Source of the DNA: Novosphingobium pentaromativorans US6-1
Lineage (GTDB): Bacteria > Pseudomonadota > Alphaproteobacteria > Sphingomonadales > Sphingomonadaceae
NCBI RefSeq assembly: GCF_000767465.1
Contig: NZ_CP009291.1
Span: forward strand, 2,894,501-2,958,500
Reading direction: 5' to 3'
Length of the DNA: 64,000 bases
Below, piece after piece: positions 51,767-60,854 of this stretch (position 1 is the first letter of the stretch; each line of letters opens with the position of its first letter). The notes beneath the pieces were generated by a model that was given only the letters and a program-made list of their open reading frames with translations, did no database searches and had not been told where the DNA came from. A program made the translations under genes and the position numbers.

Positions 51767-53209
51767 TCAGAAGTCCAGTTCGAAGCGGGTGCCGATGACC
51801 TGCGCGTTGTAGTCCCGGTCGCCCGAGGGCAGGGCCGTCGCACCGCTGTAGTCGAGCAGCGCATAGTTCACGTTGAAGCGCAGGTTCTGGATCGGCGACC
51901 AGATCAGGCCGACGATGTAGCCGTTCTGCGTTCCGCCCCGGATGTCGCGGCTGTTGAGGTCGAGCCAGTCGTAGCGCAGGTTGACCTGGATCGAGCCGAT
52001 GCCGTCCTCACCCAGCGGGTGGGCCGGTGCAGATGACGTGAATACGCCGTCCTTGTAGCCCCGGCTGTCGCCCGAAGTGATGAAGTAGCCGACTTCGGCA
52101 TAAGCGCCGCGGAACGTCACGTCGGGCTGGCCGATGCGGTTGGCGCGCTGGACGTGGACTTCGCCCACGCCGTGCCAGCGGCCCGAGATCGCCGCCAGTT
52201 CGAGGCCATAGTGGGTTTCATCCGACAGGTTCATCGCCGGAGTGCCGATCAGGCGGGTATTGGTGGAGTGGACGAGCGGGCGCTGGCCATAGATCGTGGT
52301 GCTGTCTTCCAGGCGGTTGAGCTTGCGCCAGTGCGCCGAGCCGCCGAAGTGCAGCTGCGTCTCGCCGATCTTCGGCGCGAAGACGAGGCGGCCATCGAAG
52401 CTGATGGAGTTGTTCTCATCGCCGCCCTTCGTTCCGTCGCTGCTGTTGGAAAGCGCTTTGATGTCGTCGGTGAAGACGCCCGCCTGCGCCAGCCACGGCC
52501 CGCGCGAATATTGCGCTGCCAGGCCCAGGCGGCGTTCGAAGTTGAAAGCATCGGTGAAGGCCGCGCGCTCCATGACGCTGCCCGTGGTGTCGCCGGTCAG
52601 TTCGTCGAGCGACTGGAAGCTGTTCTGGTTGCCGAGTGTGACCAGCCAGGGTCCCTTGGAATAGCTGAGATAGGTATCGACCAGGTCGACTGAGTTGTCG
52701 GAGAGTTCCAGCTCCAGCTTGTAGCCGAAGCCTGCACCCAGCTTGCCCTGCGCGCCCAGACGGATGCGGCGCACCTCGTTCGAGAAGCCAAGCCCCTTGT
52801 CGGCAAGGCTCGAGGGGGCGGAAACGTAGTTGGCATCGGCCTGGATGCGGCCCTTGACCTTGAACTGCTTGTCGCCCTCGGTGAACTGGGGGCTGCCCTT
52901 CCATGCAATCTTCGTGCTGGGCTTGGCCACAGGCTGCTCGCTCGCAACCGGCGTTGCTGCCTGAATCGGTGACGTAGACGCAGGAGTGCTCGCATCGTTC
53001 GATGCCTGTGCGCCAGTCCCGTCCGCGCCAATGGCCAGACGGCTCTCAAGCGCTTCCAGGCGGGCTCGCAGCGCGCGAATCTCTTCGCGCATGGACTGCG
53101 CTTCGGCGTCACCGATATCCTGCGCCATCGCAGGTGCAGGAAGTGCAGCGACAAAGGCTGCAAGGGCGGTCGTGGCCAGCAATCGGCTCATTCTTGTCAA
53201 ACTCCGCAT
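51767..53209 (-). CDS. OprO/OprP-type phosphate-selective porin 1
   Basis: The 480-residue outer-membrane protein has a signal peptide (ALAAFVAALPAPAMAQ), a short coiled coil (MREEIRALRARLEALESRL, about 42-62), a Pro/Ala/Thr-rich linker, then a 16-strand barrel with KVKGRIQADANY, NEVRRIRLGAQGKLG and terminal RFELDF. The OprO/OprP family takes up phosphate or polyphosphate as trimers. I chose ATG at 53209, after GGGGGAACC; the extended frame begins at TTG. Pho-box repeats at 53252-53286 point to PhoB control. It is convergent with phoR. Confidence 0.85.
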   Translation of the reverse strand: MRSLTRMSRLLATTALAAFVAALPAPAMAQDIGDAEAQSMREEIRALRARLEALESRLAIGADGTGAQASNDASTPASTSPIQAATPVASEQPVAKPSTKIAWKGSPQFTEGDKQFKVKGRIQADANYVSAPSSLADKGLGFSNEVRRIRLGAQGKLGAGFGYKLELELSDNSVDLVDTYLSYSKGPWLVTLGNQNSFQSLDELTGDTTGSVMERAAFTDAFNFERRLGLAAQYSRGPWLAQAGVFTDDIKALSNSSDGTKGGDENNSISFDGRLVFAPKIGETQLHFGGSAHWRKLNRLEDSTTIYGQRPLVHSTNTRLIGTPAMNLSDETHYGLELAAISGRWHGVGEVHVQRANRIGQPDVTFRGAYAEVGYFITSGDSRGYKDGVFTSSAPAHPLGEDGIGSIQVNLRYDWLDLNSRDIRGGTQNGYIVGLIWSPIQNLRFNVNYALLDYSGATALPSGDRDYNAQVIGTRFELDF

Positions 53210-53540
53210 GGTTCCCCCGGGCAATCCCCGGCCAGTGGGGACCGGCCTCTATGACCATTCAATGACACTTTGGTGACAAACATGACTGCAATGTAACAAA
53301 ATGTTGACGGCGGATGCCGGGGGGTTTGTCCCCCCTGACGACGTGCATCCGCGCAATCCCGTAGATCTTCCAAAACGGGCAGACACAATTTGTAATTAAA
53401 TGCGTGAACCAGCCGGTCGGAGCGATCGGTTCAATTCGTGGTTTGGTCCCAATCCTGAAGCAAAGCTTAGCGTTGTTTTTGCATGGAAATCTATTCCGGG
53501 TCGCCGAACGAAATATAGTGGAAATAAAAGGACAGGTTCA
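53210..53540. other. 331-bp divergent intergenic region between two porin genes
   Basis: No gene is visible. The left end carries the Pho box for the leftward porin. The right end is AT-rich from about 53375 and leads to the GTG start of the second porin. I found no clear GTCA-type repeats facing the right-hand gene. Confidence 0.5.
53252..53286 (-). promoter_or_regulatory. Pho box upstream of porin 1
   Basis: Read on the minus strand, GTCA cores occur at 53286, 53277, 53266 and 53255, with spacings of 9, 11 and 11 bp. The last three form TGTCACC-aaag-TGTCATT-gaat-GGTCATA, the tandem 11-bp pattern bound by PhoB. The box ends about 43 bp before the porin start codon. Confidence 0.75.
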
Positions 53541-54944
53541 GTGAGAAAACTACAGGCAATTTCGGCCGTGGCCGTTGCCGTGTCTGCCGGGTGGGCGCTT
53601 CCCGCTGCGGCGCAAGTCAGCAAGTCGGCAGCCGTTCTGGAAGAACTGCAGGCCATGCGCGCCAAAATGGAAGTCATGGCGCAGCGTATCGACAATCTCG
53701 AATCTGAACTTGAACAGGCCAATGCCAAAGCCGAGGCCGCAAGCCAGTCGGCACAAGTCGCAAGGGCCGACGCCAGCACCGCCAGGAAATCCGCCGAAGA
53801 GGCCTCGCCCGTCAAGGTCGCCTGGAAAGGCGCGCCCAAGTTCAGCGACGACAAGGGCTGGAGCTTCAAGCCCCGTGGCCGAATCCAGGTGGACATCGGC
53901 GGAACCGACGCGCCGAGCGGGCTCTCGAAAGGCGCCAATGCCTCGCTCGGCACGGCGACGGAAGTGCGCCGCGCCTGGTTGGGCTTCGAAGGGACGATGC
54001 CGGGCGGTATCGGCTATCGCTTCGATGCCGACCTGACCAATTCCAGCCTGGCACTGGCGGACGCCTACATCAGCTACAAGGCGAATCGGAACCTGACGCT
54101 CGTTCTGGGCAACCAGCGTCCCTTCACCGGGCTCGAGGACATGACCGCCGTCCTCAACACCACCTTCATGGAGCGCAGCAGCTTCAGCCAGGCCTTCGGC
54201 TTTGAGCGCCGCGTTGGTATCGCCGCGAACTACAAGACCAAGGACGTGCTGGTCGAAGCGGGCCTGTTTGCCGACGACATGTCGAGCATGAGCGCGGATA
54301 CGGACAAGAGCTGGAGCCTCAACGGGCGCGTGGTCTTCATGCCCAGGCTGGGCAACGGCACGCTGCATCTGGGGGCCTCGGCCCAGTATCACGATCTCGC
54401 CGGTTCGGTTACCAGTACGCGCTATCGCACGCGGCCGTTCCTGCACACGGCGGATGTGCGCCTGGTCGATACCGGCACCATCACGGCCACCAGCGAGCGT
54501 CGTTACGGCGTTGAGGCTGCCTACATGACCGGGCCCTTCCATGCGGTCGTCGAAGGCAACGCAATCACGGCGGTGCGTCCCGGTCTCAGCAATCCGACCT
54601 TCAAGGGCGGCTACGCGGAAGTCGGATATGTCCTCACGGGTGAGAAGGCGCCTTACAAGGGCGGAATATTCGATCGGCTGAGGCCCGCCAAGGGAATCGA
54701 CGAGGGCGGTATCGGCGCCATTCAGGTCAATCTGCGATTCGATCATCTCGATCTCAACGATTCAGACATCGTCGGTGGTCGCCAGGATACCGCGGGCGTG
54801 TCATTGGTCTGGGCCGCGACGAGCAATCTGCGCTTCACGGCCAATTACGGCCACCTGTGGTTGCGCGACGCAGCGATTACCGCTGACGGTGATGACAGCT
54901 ACACCGCCGACAGCATGGGCATGCGCGCCCAGATCGACTTCTGA
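53541..54944 (+). CDS. OprO/OprP-type phosphate-selective porin 2
   Basis: The 467-residue protein has a signal peptide (AVAVAVSAGWALPAAAQ), a coiled coil (EELQAMRAKMEVMAQRIDNL and onward, about 30-75), then a barrel very similar in plan to porin 1: KPRGRIQVDIGG, EVRRAWLGFEGTMPGG, DAYISYKANRNLTLVLGNQ and terminal MGMRAQIDF. The start is GTG at 53541 after AGGACAGG; the frame is open upstream, but only this start gives an N-terminal signal peptide. Porins 1 and 2 are divergent paralogues, and a strong hairpin follows this gene. Confidence 0.83.
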   Translation: MRKLQAISAVAVAVSAGWALPAAAQVSKSAAVLEELQAMRAKMEVMAQRIDNLESELEQANAKAEAASQSAQVARADASTARKSAEEASPVKVAWKGAPKFSDDKGWSFKPRGRIQVDIGGTDAPSGLSKGANASLGTATEVRRAWLGFEGTMPGGIGYRFDADLTNSSLALADAYISYKANRNLTLVLGNQRPFTGLEDMTAVLNTTFMERSSFSQAFGFERRVGIAANYKTKDVLVEAGLFADDMSSMSADTDKSWSLNGRVVFMPRLGNGTLHLGASAQYHDLAGSVTSTRYRTRPFLHTADVRLVDTGTITATSERRYGVEAAYMTGPFHAVVEGNAITAVRPGLSNPTFKGGYAEVGYVLTGEKAPYKGGIFDRLRPAKGIDEGGIGAIQVNLRFDHLDLNDSDIVGGRQDTAGVSLVWAATSNLRFTANYGHLWLRDAAITADGDDSYTADSMGMRAQIDF

Positions 54945-54950
54945 CCTGCA

Positions 54951-54995
54951 GCAAGGGAAGCGCCGCCAGGATTTTGCTGGCCGCGCTTCCCTTGC
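54951..54995 (+). terminator. Strong hairpin after porin 2
   Basis: A perfect 13-bp stem (GCAAGGGAAGCGC / GCGCTTCCCTTGC) encloses a second small stem (GCCAG / CTGGC). It begins 6 bp after the porin stop. There is no T-tract, but the strength and position fit a terminator. Confidence 0.65.
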
Positions 54996-55021
54996 AAGGC
55001 ATTGTAACTACCCCTAGACCT

Positions 55022-55054
55022 GCCCCCGGTCGGCGCGCTTCGCCGGTCGGGGGC
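55022..55054. terminator. Second GC-rich hairpin upstream of pstS
   Basis: GCCCCCG and CGGGGGC enclose CGGCG / CGCCG with a symmetric GT/GT internal loop. This hairpin follows the first one by 26 bp and is trailed by CTCATTTTC, so it may finish termination before the pst promoter. Confidence 0.5.
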
Positions 55055-55129
55055 TGGCTCATTTTCGGGCCCAGTCGTCCGCGGTTGAAAACGGATGTTC
55101 TTTCCGTAATTTGAGGGGCAATCGTACAA

Positions 55130-55160
55130 TGTCACTTCATCGTCATAGAAGTGTCATTGT
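55130..55160 (+). promoter_or_regulatory. Pho box upstream of pstS
   Basis: GTCA cores at 55131, 55142 and 55153 form three units with exact 11-bp period: TGTCACT-tcat-CGTCATA-gaag-TGTCATT. This is a clear PhoB binding array, about 45 bp before the pstS start codon. Confidence 0.88.
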
Positions 55161-55205
55161 ACCCCAATAGGGGCGTCCCAGAATTGAAGCCCAAGGGGTA
55201 TTGCC

Positions 55206-56252
55206 ATGCATTCTACCAAGACGTTCTTCGTTGCCGCCGTCTCTGCGATGGCTCTCACCGCTTGCGGCGGTTCGGGTGGAGCGGGCTCCGGCGCGCGTGA
55301 CCAGATCAAGGCCGTCGGCTCGTCGACCGTCTATCCCTTCGCTACCGCAGTGGCCGAAGCCTACGCCAAGGCGACCGGCGAAAAGTCGCCGGTCATCGAA
55401 TCGACCGGCACCGGTGCCGGCATGAAGCTGTTCTGCGCCGGCGTCGGCGCCCAGCACCCCGACATCGAGGATGCCTCGCGCCGGATGAAGAAGTCCGAGT
55501 ACGAGATGTGCCAGAAGAACGGCGTGACCGACATCGTCGAAATCCAGGTCGGCATCGACGGCATTGCCTTCGCCGAAGCCAAGAACGGCCCGGGCATGAA
55601 GCTCACCCCGACCGACATCTACAAGGCGCTGGCCGCCGACCCGTTCGGCAAGCCCAACACCGCCAAGACCTGGAAGGACGTCAATCCTTCGCTCCCCGAC
55701 GAACCGATTCTAGTCTACGGCCCGCCGTCGACCTCGGGCACGCGTGACGCACTCAAGGAGCTGATCCTTGAAGCCGGCTGCAAGACCGATCCGGCAATGG
55801 CCGCGCTCAAGGACAGCGACAAGGACAAGTACGAGGCAACCTGCCACGACATCCGCGAAGACGGTCCCTATGTCGATGCCGGCGAGAACGACAACCTGAT
55901 CGTCCAGAAGATCTCGCAGAACCCGAAGGCGATCGGCATCTTCGGCTACTCGTTCCTCGAAGAGAACGCCGGCACCATCAAGGGCATTCCGATGTCCGAC
56001 GTCGAGCCGACCTACGAGACGATCTCGAACTTCTCCTACCCCGGCGCCCGTCCGCTCTACATCTACGTCAAGAAGCAGCACCTCGCCCCGATCAAGGGCC
56101 TCAAGGGCTACGTCGAGGAGTGGACCAAGCACTGGGGCCCCGATGGCGACCTCAAGGCGAAGGGCCTGATTATCGCGCCGGAAGACGTGCGCGCCAAGAA
56201 TGCCGAAGTCATCGCCAACATGACTCCGCTCGACCCCTCGGTCCTCAAGTAA
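55206..56252 (+). CDS. pstS: Phosphate ABC transporter substrate-binding lipoprotein
   Basis: The 348-residue protein has a lipoprotein signal (VAAVSAMALTACGGS) and a phosphate-binding fold: KAVGSSTVYPFATAVAEAY, STGTGAGMKLFCAGVG, YGPPSTSGTRDALKE and a GIFGYSFLEENAG segment. It captures phosphate in the periplasm for PstCAB. It lies directly behind a three-unit Pho box and heads pstSCAB-phoU-phoB. Its sequence is of the PstS group with inserted Cys residues (CQKN, GCKTD, TCHD) that may form disulfides. Confidence 0.95.
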   Translation: MHSTKTFFVAAVSAMALTACGGSGGAGSGARDQIKAVGSSTVYPFATAVAEAYAKATGEKSPVIESTGTGAGMKLFCAGVGAQHPDIEDASRRMKKSEYEMCQKNGVTDIVEIQVGIDGIAFAEAKNGPGMKLTPTDIYKALAADPFGKPNTAKTWKDVNPSLPDEPILVYGPPSTSGTRDALKELILEAGCKTDPAMAALKDSDKDKYEATCHDIREDGPYVDAGENDNLIVQKISQNPKAIGIFGYSFLEENAGTIKGIPMSDVEPTYETISNFSYPGARPLYIYVKKQHLAPIKGLKGYVEEWTKHWGPDGDLKAKGLIIAPEDVRAKNAEVIANMTPLDPSVLK

Positions 56253-56270
56253 GCGTGTAAACGGCCAGAT

Positions 56271-57644
56271 ATGATCTTCACTGCAGTCCTGCTGGCCGTT
56301 TTCGGCCTTGGCCTCGTCGGCTGGTTTGCCGCGCGGGCCAGGGCCAGGCTGCTCTATACCGGCCGGGGATCGATGCATTCGATGCCCGGCTACCATGGCT
56401 GGCACATGGCGCTGTGGATCGTGGTCCCGGCGCTGCTTGCCTGGGGTGTGTGGTCGGCGATCATGCCGGGCCTGGTCGAAAGCGCGGTCCTGGCCGATCC
56501 GGCCGCGGCCCAGCTTCCGCCGGACGACATGAACCGCGCGGCAATCCTTGCCGATGCCCGTGCCATCGCCGCCAATCCCGATGCCGTCGCTTTCAACCCG
56601 CTGTCCAACGCCCTGGCCGAGCCGATGCGCGCGGCCCAGCAGCGCTTCGGACTGATCGGAGCCCTGCTTGTCGTCATCGCGGCGCTGGCCGGCGGCGGCT
56701 ATGGCTTCACCAAGATTCGTGCCGGCTTCAAGGCGCGCACGCAGGTTGAGCGCGCGATTCTTGGGCTGCTGCTCGCCGCCTCGCTCATGGCGATCCTCAC
56801 GACATTCGGCATCGTCGCTTCGCTGGTGTTCGAGGCTGGGCTGTTCTTCAAGGACGTCTCGCCCATCGCCTTCCTGACCGGCACCCACTGGGCGCCGGGC
56901 AATGCGGGCGGCACTGACCTCAACGACAATTTCGGCGCCGTGCCGCTGTTCTGGGGCACAATCTACATCGGCGCCGTCATCGCCATGCTGGTCGCCATCC
57001 CGCTCGGCCTGATGAGCGCGATCTACCTGACCCAGTACGCCTCGGGCCGCATCCGCAAGATCCTCAAGCCGGTGCTTGAAATCCTCGCGGGCATTCCGAC
57101 CGTCGTATATGGCTACTTCGCCGCGCTGACGGTGGCACCTATCATCCGCGACTTCGCAGGCTCGCTGGGCATGGCCAATCCCTCGACCGAGAGCGCGCTG
57201 GCCGCCGGCCTCGTGATGGGCGTGATGATCATTCCCTTCGTCTCCTCGATGGCGGACGATGCGCTGGCCGCGGTTCCCCGCGCCATGAGCGACGGTTCGC
57301 TCGCGCTGGGCGCCACCAAGTCGGAGACGATCAAGAGGGTGCTGCTGCCGGCCGCGCTGCCGGGCATCGTTGCCGGCGTGATGCTGGCGATCAGCCGTGC
57401 CATCGGCGAAACCATGATCGTGGTCATGGCCGCGGGTGCCGCCGCGCGACTTTCGGTCAATCCGTTCGATTCCATGACGACCGTGACCTACCAGATCGTC
57501 CAGCTGCTGACGGGCGACCAGGAATTCAACAGCCCCAAGACGCTTTCCGCCTTCGCGCTGGGCCTGGTGCTGTTCATTGTCACGCTGATCCTCAACATCA
57601 TCGCCCTTCGGGTCGTGAAGCGTTTCCGGGAAGCATATGACTGA
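56271..57644 (+). CDS. pstC: Phosphate ABC transporter permease PstC, N-terminally extended
   Basis: The 457-residue membrane protein has the PstC permease core in its C-terminal ~300 residues (FLTGTHWAPGN, AIPLGLMSAIYLTQYAS, EILAGIPTVVYGYFAAL, ALGATKSETIKRVLLPAALPG). About 150 extra N-terminal residues contain two helices and a soluble loop, making it longer than the ~300-residue E. coli protein. Such extended forms are common in alphaproteobacteria. The ribosome binding site is weak, 18 bp after pstS, and the gene overlaps pstA by 8 bp. Confidence 0.92.
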   Translation: MIFTAVLLAVFGLGLVGWFAARARARLLYTGRGSMHSMPGYHGWHMALWIVVPALLAWGVWSAIMPGLVESAVLADPAAAQLPPDDMNRAAILADARAIAANPDAVAFNPLSNALAEPMRAAQQRFGLIGALLVVIAALAGGGYGFTKIRAGFKARTQVERAILGLLLAASLMAILTTFGIVASLVFEAGLFFKDVSPIAFLTGTHWAPGNAGGTDLNDNFGAVPLFWGTIYIGAVIAMLVAIPLGLMSAIYLTQYASGRIRKILKPVLEILAGIPTVVYGYFAALTVAPIIRDFAGSLGMANPSTESALAAGLVMGVMIIPFVSSMADDALAAVPRAMSDGSLALGATKSETIKRVLLPAALPGIVAGVMLAISRAIGETMIVVMAAGAAARLSVNPFDSMTTVTYQIVQLLTGDQEFNSPKTLSAFALGLVLFIVTLILNIIALRVVKRFREAYD

Positions 57645-58527
57645 CGCAGGCTGGCAATCGCCCGAGTTTACCCGGCGCCTGGCCAAGCGCCATGCAGCCG
57701 AGCGCCGGTTCAAGCGGCTCGGCTTCAGCGCCATCGCCCTGAGCCTCGCCTTCCTGGCGCTGTTGCTCTTCATCATGCTGCGCAATGGTCTTGGCGGCAT
57801 CGACTGGCAGTTCCTGTCCGGTTCGGATTCCACCAATGCCCATGTCGCGGGCGTCTGGGGCGCGACCAAGGGGTCGCTGCTGACGATGCTGGTCACCTTG
57901 CTGCTCTCGTTTCCGATGGGCGTGCTTGCTGCCGTCTATCTCGAGGAATTCGCGCCCAAGAACCGGCGCTGGGTGGAATGGGTCGAAGTCTCGATCAACA
58001 ACCTGGCGGCGGTGCCGTCGATCATCTTCGGCCTGCTGGGCCTTGCCGTGTTCATCAACACGCTGGGCTTTCCGCGCTCTTCGCCGCTCGTCGGCGGCCT
58101 GACGCTGGCGCTGATGACGATGCCGGTCATCGTCATCTCGGGCCGCAACGCGATCAAGGCCGTGCCCCCGTCGATCCGCGATGCCGCGCTGGCGATCGGC
58201 GCAAGCAAGGTGCAGACCGTGTTCCACCACGTCCTGCCGCTGGCCCTGCCGGGCATCCTGACCGGCACGATCATCGGCATGGCCCGCGCGCTGGGTGAAA
58301 CCGCGCCGCTGCTGATGATCGGCATGCGCGCCTTCGTCGCCACGCCGCCGGGTGGGGTAACCGACCCTTCCAGCGTGCTGCCGATGCAGATTTTCCTGTG
58401 GTCGGACGAAATCGACAAGGCCTTCGTCCAGAACACTTCCGCCGCCATCATCGTCCTGCTGGTCTTCCTGCTGGCGATGAACGGCCTTGCGATCTACCTT
58501 CGAAACAAGTTCGAAGTCCGCTGGTAG
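57637..58527 (+). CDS. pstA: Phosphate ABC transporter permease PstA
   Basis: The 296-residue inner-membrane protein has about six helices and the permease EAA-like loop ([22 protein letters not shown]). It also has [35 protein letters not shown] and [15 protein letters not shown]. It forms the channel with PstC. Its ATG overlaps the pstC end by 8 bp, and pstB follows after 4 bp. The length is close to the family norm. Confidence 0.94.
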   Translation: MTDAGWQSPEFTRRLAKRHAAERRFKRLGFSAIALSLAFLALLLFIMLRNGLGGIDWQFLSGSDSTNAHVAGVWGATKGSLLTMLVTLLLSFPMGVLAAVYLEEFAPKNRRWVEWVEVSINNLAAVPSIIFGLLGLAVFINTLGFPRSSPLVGGLTLALMTMPVIVISGRNAIKAVPPSIRDAALAIGASKVQTVFHHVLPLALPGILTGTIIGMARALGETAPLLMIGMRAFVATPPGGVTDPSSVLPMQIFLWSDEIDKAFVQNTSAAIIVLLVFLLAMNGLAIYLRNKFEVRW

Positions 58528-58531
58528 GGAC

Positions 58532-59293
58532 ATGACCGAAACCAAGCTTACAGCCCGCAACGTCGACGTTTACTATGGTCAGAAGAAGGCCATCGACAAC
58601 GTCTCTATCGATATCGACAACGGTCTCGTCACGGCATTCATCGGCCCTTCGGGCTGCGGCAAGTCGACCTTCCTGCGTTCGCTGAACCGCATGAACGACA
58701 CGATTGCCGATGCCCGCGTGACCGGCGAGATCCTGCTTGACGGCGAGGACATCTACGCCGCGTCGATGGATCCGGTCGCCCTGCGCGCCCGCGTCGGCAT
58801 GGTGTTCCAGAAGCCGAACCCGTTCCCCAAGTCGATCTACGAGAACATCGCCTACGGCCCGCGCATCCATGGCCTCGCCTCGAACAAGGCCGACATGGAC
58901 GTGGTGATCGAGCGTTCGCTGACCAAGGCCGGCCTGTGGGACGAAGTGAAGGACCGCCTGCACGATGCCGGCACCGCGCTCTCGGGCGGCCAGCAGCAGC
59001 GACTGTGCATCGCGCGCGCCATCGCGGTCAGCCCCGAGGTGATCCTGATGGACGAACCGTGCTCGGCGCTGGACCCGATCGCGACGGCGAAGATCGAGGA
59101 GCTCATCGACGAGCTCAAGGAGAACTACGCGATCGTCATCGTGACGCACTCGATGCAGCAGGCCGCGCGCGTTTCGCAGCGCACCGCTTTCTTCCACCTT
59201 GGCAACCTTGTGGAGTATGGTGAGACCGACCAGGTCTTCACCAACCCGCGCGAGGAAAAGACCAAGGACTACATTACCGGCCGCTACGGCTGA
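58532..59293 (+). CDS. pstB: Phosphate ABC transporter ATPase
   Basis: The 253-residue ATPase shows Walker [10 protein letters not shown], the PstB-type Q-loop [20 protein letters not shown], signature [16 protein letters not shown], Walker [14 protein letters not shown] and switch His in [13 protein letters not shown]. It energises phosphate import and, with PhoU and PhoR, reports phosphate status. I chose ATG at 58532, immediately after pstA; the longer frame overlaps pstA. Confidence 0.96.
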   Translation: MTETKLTARNVDVYYGQKKAIDNVSIDIDNGLVTAFIGPSGCGKSTFLRSLNRMNDTIADARVTGEILLDGEDIYAASMDPVALRARVGMVFQKPNPFPKSIYENIAYGPRIHGLASNKADMDVVIERSLTKAGLWDEVKDRLHDAGTALSGGQQQRLCIARAIAVSPEVILMDEPCSALDPIATAKIEELIDELKENYAIVIVTHSMQQAARVSQRTAFFHLGNLVEYGETDQVFTNPREEKTKDYITGRYG

Positions 59294-59306
59294 CAAGGAA
59301 ATAGCC

Positions 59307-60002
59307 ATGGTTGACCATACCGTTAAGGCCTTTGACTCCGAGATCGGACAGCTGCGTGGCCTCGTCGCCGAAATGGGCGGACTGGCAGAAGTGGCGATCC
59401 GCGATGCGATCCAGGCGCTGACCAATCACGACGAGGAACTCGCCGGGCAGGTCGTCGCCGCCGATGCCAAGCTCGACGCGCTCGAGGCGGAAGTGGACCG
59501 TCTCGCGGTGCGCACGATCGCCCTGCGCGCGCCGATGGCGGACGATCTTCGCGACGTCATCGCCGCGCTCAAGATCTCCGGCGTGATCGAGCGCATCGGC
59601 GACTATGCCAAGAACATCGCCAAGCGCGTCAATGCGCTCGACGGGCGCAACAAGGTCGAGCCGATCACGCTCGTACCGGCGATGGCCGAGATCGCCGAGG
59701 GCATGGTTCGCGACGTGCTCAACGCCTACGGCTCGCGCGATGCCGCGCTTGCAGTCGAAGTCATCCGCCGCGACCAGAAGCTGGACCAGTTCTACAACAC
59801 GTTGTTCCGATCGCTGTTGACGCACATGATGGAAAGCCCCTCGACCATCACCGTGGCGACGCAGCTGCTCTTCATCGCCCGCAACCTGGAACGCATCGGC
59901 GATCATGCGACCAATGTCGCCGAAATGGTCTACTACGCCGCGACCGGCGAATATTGCACCGAGCGCGACAGCCAGACCGATGACACAGGGGCTCCCGAAT
60001 GA
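59307..60002 (+). CDS. phoU: Phosphate signalling protein PhoU
   Basis: The 231-residue all-helical protein has the PhoU double three-helix bundle: FDSEIGQLRGLVAEMGGLAE in the first half and the metal-cluster repeats LKISGVIERIGDYAKNIAKR and FIARNLERIGDHATNVAEMV. PhoU links Pst transport activity to PhoR, keeping the regulon off in high phosphate. The ATG at 59307 follows AAGGAAATAGCC, 13 bp after pstB, and the stop overlaps phoB by 4 bp. Confidence 0.95.
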   Translation: MVDHTVKAFDSEIGQLRGLVAEMGGLAEVAIRDAIQALTNHDEELAGQVVAADAKLDALEAEVDRLAVRTIALRAPMADDLRDVIAALKISGVIERIGDYAKNIAKRVNALDGRNKVEPITLVPAMAEIAEGMVRDVLNAYGSRDAALAVEVIRRDQKLDQFYNTLFRSLLTHMMESPSTITVATQLLFIARNLERIGDHATNVAEMVYYAATGEYCTERDSQTDDTGAPE

Positions 60003-60685
60003 ACCCGAATGTCCTTGTCGTCGAAGACGACCGCGCGCTGTGCGAACTGCTGACCTGGAACCTCAGCGCCGAAGGCTATGAGGTGCGCAGCACCGGCGAC
60101 GGCGAGGAAGCGCTCCTGCTGGTGCAGGAACAGGCGCCCGATGCCATCGTGCTCGACTGGATGATCGAGAACGTGCCGGGCATCGAAGTCTGCCGCCAGT
60201 TGCGCAAGGACAAGGAAACTGCGCAGATCCCCATCCTCATGCTGACCGCGCGCGGCGAGGAAGAGGACATGATCCGCGGCCTCAAGACCGGTGCCGACGA
60301 CTATGTCACCAAGCCGTTCAGCCCGCGCGAACTGCTGGCCCGGATCGAGGCGCTGCTGCGTCGCTCGCGGCCTTCGCTGGCCGGTAGCGTGCTGCAGTGG
60401 GGCGACATCGAACTCGATGCCACCTCCCACCGCGTCCGCCGCGGCGGTGAGCCGCTGCACCTCGGTCCCACCGAGTTCCGCTTGCTGCGCTACTTCATGG
60501 AGCGGCCCAACCGCGTCGTTTCGCGCCAGCAGATCCTCGACGGCGTCTGGGGCATGGATTCCGACATCGACGAACGCACGGTCGACGTTCACATCCGCCG
60601 CCTGCGCAAGGCGATCAACCGCCCCGGCGAGACCGACCCGATCCGCACCGTCCGCGCGGCGGGCTATGCGATGGACGTCAACTGA
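59999..60685 (+). CDS. phoB: Phosphate response regulator PhoB
   Basis: The 228-residue OmpR-type regulator has a complete receiver: acidic pair in VVEDDRAL, phosphoacceptor Asp in IVLDWMIENVPG, switch Thr in LMLTARGEEED and Lys in DDYVTKPFSPRE. A winged helix with RLLRYFMERPNRVVSRQQIL and DERTVDVHIRRLRKAI follows. Once phosphorylated by PhoR it should bind the GTCA repeats at pstS, porin 1 and plcP. The ATG overlaps the phoU stop (ATGA). A degenerate paralogue lies at 63007-63681. Confidence 0.95.
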   Translation: MNPNVLVVEDDRALCELLTWNLSAEGYEVRSTGDGEEALLLVQEQAPDAIVLDWMIENVPGIEVCRQLRKDKETAQIPILMLTARGEEEDMIRGLKTGADDYVTKPFSPRELLARIEALLRRSRPSLAGSVLQWGDIELDATSHRVRRGGEPLHLGPTEFRLLRYFMERPNRVVSRQQILDGVWGMDSDIDERTVDVHIRRLRKAINRPGETDPIRTVRAAGYAMDVN

Positions 60686-60854
60686 CGCCGATCCGGTGAG
60701 GCGAGGGGCCAGCGCCGGGATTGCGCGGCCCCGGCTTCTTGCCCACGGCGAAGCGGGCAACTCGCCCAGCTCCAGCTCGCACCCCGCTCAGGCTGAGCTT
60801 GTCGCCGCCTGTGCAGACGGCCCGCATATTCTGTCCAATCTTCGACGTGGCTGC

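Noticed and set aside
53287..53540. Possible Pho box for the right-hand porin
   Set aside because: I found no GTCA units at 11-bp spacing on the plus strand here; only the leftward array is convincing.
55710..57896. A 728-residue minus-strand frame opposite pstS, pstC and pstA
   Set aside because: Its composition is that of a reverse-strand shadow, and the plus-strand genes are unambiguous.
60686..60854. Gap between phoB and the glycosyltransferase gene
   Set aside because: Examined for a small gene or a clear terminator; nothing was strong enough to report.
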